Below, piece after piece: positions 31,510 to 33,041 of a stretch of DNA of 33,041 bases (the first letter of the stretch is position 1; every line of letters starts with the position of its first letter). Below the pieces are notes generated by a model. The model was not told the origin of the DNA and made no database searches. It saw only the letters and a list, made by a program, of their open reading frames with translations. Both the position numbers and the translations under genes were made by a program. This DNA is from Candidatus Electryonea clarkiae (GTDB lineage Bacteria > Electryoneota > Electryoneia > Electryoneales > Electryoneaceae): the NCBI GenBank assembly GCA_030765455.1, contig JAVCCM010000042.1, positions 1 to 33,041 of the forward strand. Reading direction: 5' to 3'.

Positions 31510-32214
31510 ATGTCGCAGAGAACATTCAAGATTTTCCGATACAATCCGGAGACAGATAAGAAACCTTCTTATAAAACCTATACAATCGAGGTCGAACCGA
31601 GTTGGACGATTCTCGATGCTTTGAACGAGATAAAATGGTATCACGATGGCAGCCTGACCTACCGTCGCAGTTGCCGTCATGGAATCTGTGGATCATGCGC
31701 AATGCAGATAAACGGGCTCAATGATTTGTCTTGTGAGCTGCAAATTTCTAATTATCCAAAAGATCCAATCGTTATCGATCCACTGCCTGGATTTGAGATA
31801 TATAAGGATCTCGCTGTTAATATGGAACCGTTCTATGCCGCTCTAAAACGTGTCAAACCCTGGTTGATAAACGATAATCCACCTCCGGGCTCGGAGCGCC
31901 TTCAGTCGCCTGAAGAGTTCAAGCTGATGGGTGATTCAATCGCCTGTATCCTGTGTGCTGCCTGTACAAGTTCATGCCCTAGTTTCTGGACTGACGAGGA
32001 TTATCTCGGTCCAGCAGCTCTATTAAAAGCATTCCGTTATACTTTCGACACACGAGATGAAGGTTTTGAAGACAGGCTCGAAGCGCTTGACAACAAACAC
32101 GGACTATGGCGTTGCCATAAAATCACAAATTGCTTCACCGCCTGCCCGAAAAACCTGAATCCGACTGAAGCGATCAGTAAACTGCAAAGGAAAGTTGTTT
32201 CTGAGAAGTGGTAG
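31510..32214 (+). CDS. sdhB: Succinate dehydrogenase iron-sulfur subunit SdhB
   Basis: 234 aa. Carries electrons from the SdhA flavin to quinone. The 2Fe-2S ligands are C55, C60, C63 and C75 (CRHGICGSCAMQINGLNDLSC). The 4Fe-4S/3Fe-4S cysteines lie in CILCAACTSSCP and in CHKITNCFTACPK. ATG 31510 has a GGAG site. It lies after the MITE-like insertion, on the same transcript if readthrough is complete, and ends at a strong terminator. Confidence 0.96.
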   Translation: MSQRTFKIFRYNPETDKKPSYKTYTIEVEPSWTILDALNEIKWYHDGSLTYRRSCRHGICGSCAMQINGLNDLSCELQISNYPKDPIVIDPLPGFEIYKDLAVNMEPFYAALKRVKPWLINDNPPPGSERLQSPEEFKLMGDSIACILCAACTSSCPSFWTDEDYLGPAALLKAFRYTFDTRDEGFEDRLEALDNKHGLWRCHKITNCFTACPKNLNPTEAISKLQRKVVSEKW

Positions 32215-32254
32215 TGGGTGAATCGCACAAGGTTTCTTTCAATAATTATTTGTT

Positions 32255-32279
32255 CCGGATTCACAGAATCCGGTTTTTT
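32255..32279 (+). terminator. Intrinsic terminator of the sdh operon
   Basis: Perfect 8-bp stem CCGGATTC/GAATCCGG (32255-32262, 32266-32273), an ACA loop, then TTTTTT (32274-32279). It lies 40 bp after the sdhB stop. Confidence 0.92.
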
Positions 32280-32403
32280 CTTATGTGATTGTTATTCAAT
32301 GTTTAAATCATTACATAAACTAAATGGAAGATGAGAATTATACCTTTTATCTTCTTAATTTGATTAAACAAATGAATTCTTTTTGTTTGTATTCAGTGCT
32401 ATA

Positions 32404-32431
32404 TTGACATTAATTTAGATATGAGTATTAG
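32404..32431 (+). promoter_or_regulatory. Candidate promoter of the AAA ATPase gene
   Basis: Perfect TTGACA (32404-32409), 16-bp spacer, TATTAG (32426-32431, four of six). Confidence 0.4.
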
Positions 32432-32485
32432 TTTTATTCTTAGAGCATATTCTTGATTCAAGCAAGAGACTTTCAGGAAAATCAA

Positions 32486-32959
32486 ATGGCGCGAATAGAA
32501 GGTATCACTATTAAGAACTTTAAGGCTTTAAAAGACATTAGTCTTGGCAAAACCGAGGATCATTGGGATCAACAATCATTGACTCAGTTAGTTGCAGTGA
32601 TTGGCAAAAATGGAACTGGAAAGAGTACTCTTTTTGATGTCTTCGGTTTTCTTGCTGATTGTTTGAAGGAAGGCGTGGAAAATGCTTGTGAGTTGAGAGG
32701 AAGAGGTGGATTCGATAGAATTCATTCTTTTAACGGTGAAGATTCCATAGAGTTCGATATATTATATCGGGAATCAAAGAATAGTAAATTTATCAATTAT
32801 TCCGTCGAAATCGACCAAGATGAGCAAAATAGACCATTCGTTTTTACTGAATGCTTATCAGAGTATAAATCAACAGAAAGATCAAGCACTCTTCCAGGGG
32901 ATACACCTTTAGATATTGAGTCTGGCTCATTTCAGTTGAGATTACCTCATGCTGCATAG
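32486..32959 (+). pseudogene. AAA family ATPase (AAA_21/OLD-like), C-terminally truncated
   Basis: 157 residues from ATG 32486 (MARIEGITIKNFKALKDISLGK, the usual N-terminus of these SMC/RecF-like ATPases), with an AGGAAA site. The Walker A loop is VIGKNGTGKSTLFD. The Walker B, signature and D-loop regions, expected within about 350-450 aa, are missing because the frame stops at 32959. The minus-strand reading frame beginning inside its last codons suggests that an inserted element cut the gene. Such ATPases occur in phage-defence systems, but the present fragment cannot be active. Confidence 0.75.
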
Positions 32960-33041
32960 AGCCGTTGTTTTTCACAGTCAATATGGTATTTCCAATAGTT
33001 ATCCCAGTCGCCGTTTCTTTTTAGCGAGCGCAAGTCGAGTA
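32947..33041 (-). CDS. Partial minus-strand frame, possible transposase C-terminus
   Basis: Running in from the right edge, the minus strand reads LDLRSLKRNGDWDNYWKYHI... and stops at TGA 32947. The basic, tryptophan-rich end looks like the C-terminus of an insertion-sequence protein, and its position would explain the truncation of the ATPase gene. I cannot name a family from 30 residues. Confidence 0.35.
   Translation of the reverse strand, partial: LDLRSLKRNGDWDNYWKYHIDCEKQRLYAA

Overview
The window looks like chromosomal DNA from a moderately AT-rich, flagellated, respiring bacterium of the Fibrobacteres-Chlorobi-Bacteroidetes (FCB) superphylum. It is probably outside Bacteroidota proper; Neomarinimicrobiota, Calditrichota or KSB1-like lineages are plausible. 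The evidence is two secreted proteins with type IX secretion (Por) C-terminal sorting domains, paired short flagellins, a Bacteroidota-like glutamine synthetase, and an SdhCDAB complex with two small membrane anchors. At least one promoter is a perfect TTGACA-N17-TATAAT, unlike the Bacteroidota consensus. The taxonomic call is inference; there is no rRNA or tRNA gene in the window. Layout: (1) 1-3.2 kb, the N-terminus of an IS630-like transposase at the edge, then a 5'-truncated secreted beta-helix/TPR protein. (2) 3.2-5.7 kb, minus strand, two flagellins with a MerR-type regulator between them, hairpin-rich leaders and an intrinsic terminator. (3) 6.2-9.8 kb, plus strand, a MYG1/DHH-like hydrolase translationally coupled to an archaeal-type phosphoglycerate mutase, then a Crp/Fnr regulator. 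(4) 10.0-15.4 kb, minus strand, a tight operon of membrane histidine kinase, glutamine synthetase and a large membrane/beta-propeller-like protein. (5) 15.5-22.9 kb, an accessory island in which every recognisable gene lies on the plus strand: decayed and intact HigBA modules, a GC-richer cysteine-synthase-like gene and a 225-bp copy of its 3' end, an AbiEi-like antitoxin with its AbiEii-like toxin gene split in two, a SEC-C/YecA-like protein and a stray copy of its tail, two decayed copies of a small antitoxin-like gene, and a DUF4268 protein. (6) 22.9-28.8 kb, a secreted HEAT-repeat protein with a T9SS domain, a complete IS4-family element inserted in a palindromic repeat, a PD-(D/E)XK-like protein, a decayed ParE-like toxin with its antitoxin, and many dispersed palindromes. 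(7) 28.8-32.3 kb, sdhCDAB, with a 151-bp palindromic MITE-like element between sdhA and sdhB and a clear terminator. (8) The right edge carries an AAA ATPase gene cut short, apparently by another element. The core genes (flagella, PGM, GS, SDH) are intact. The accessory island is a mosaic whose pieces recur as exact or near-exact fragments, so it has been rearranged repeatedly and some parts are recent. The most unusual points are this scrambled plus-strand toxin-antitoxin mosaic, the histidine kinase-glutamine synthetase-propeller operon, the MYG1-like/ApgM pair, and the HEAT protein with a possible permuted NlpC/P60-like domain.
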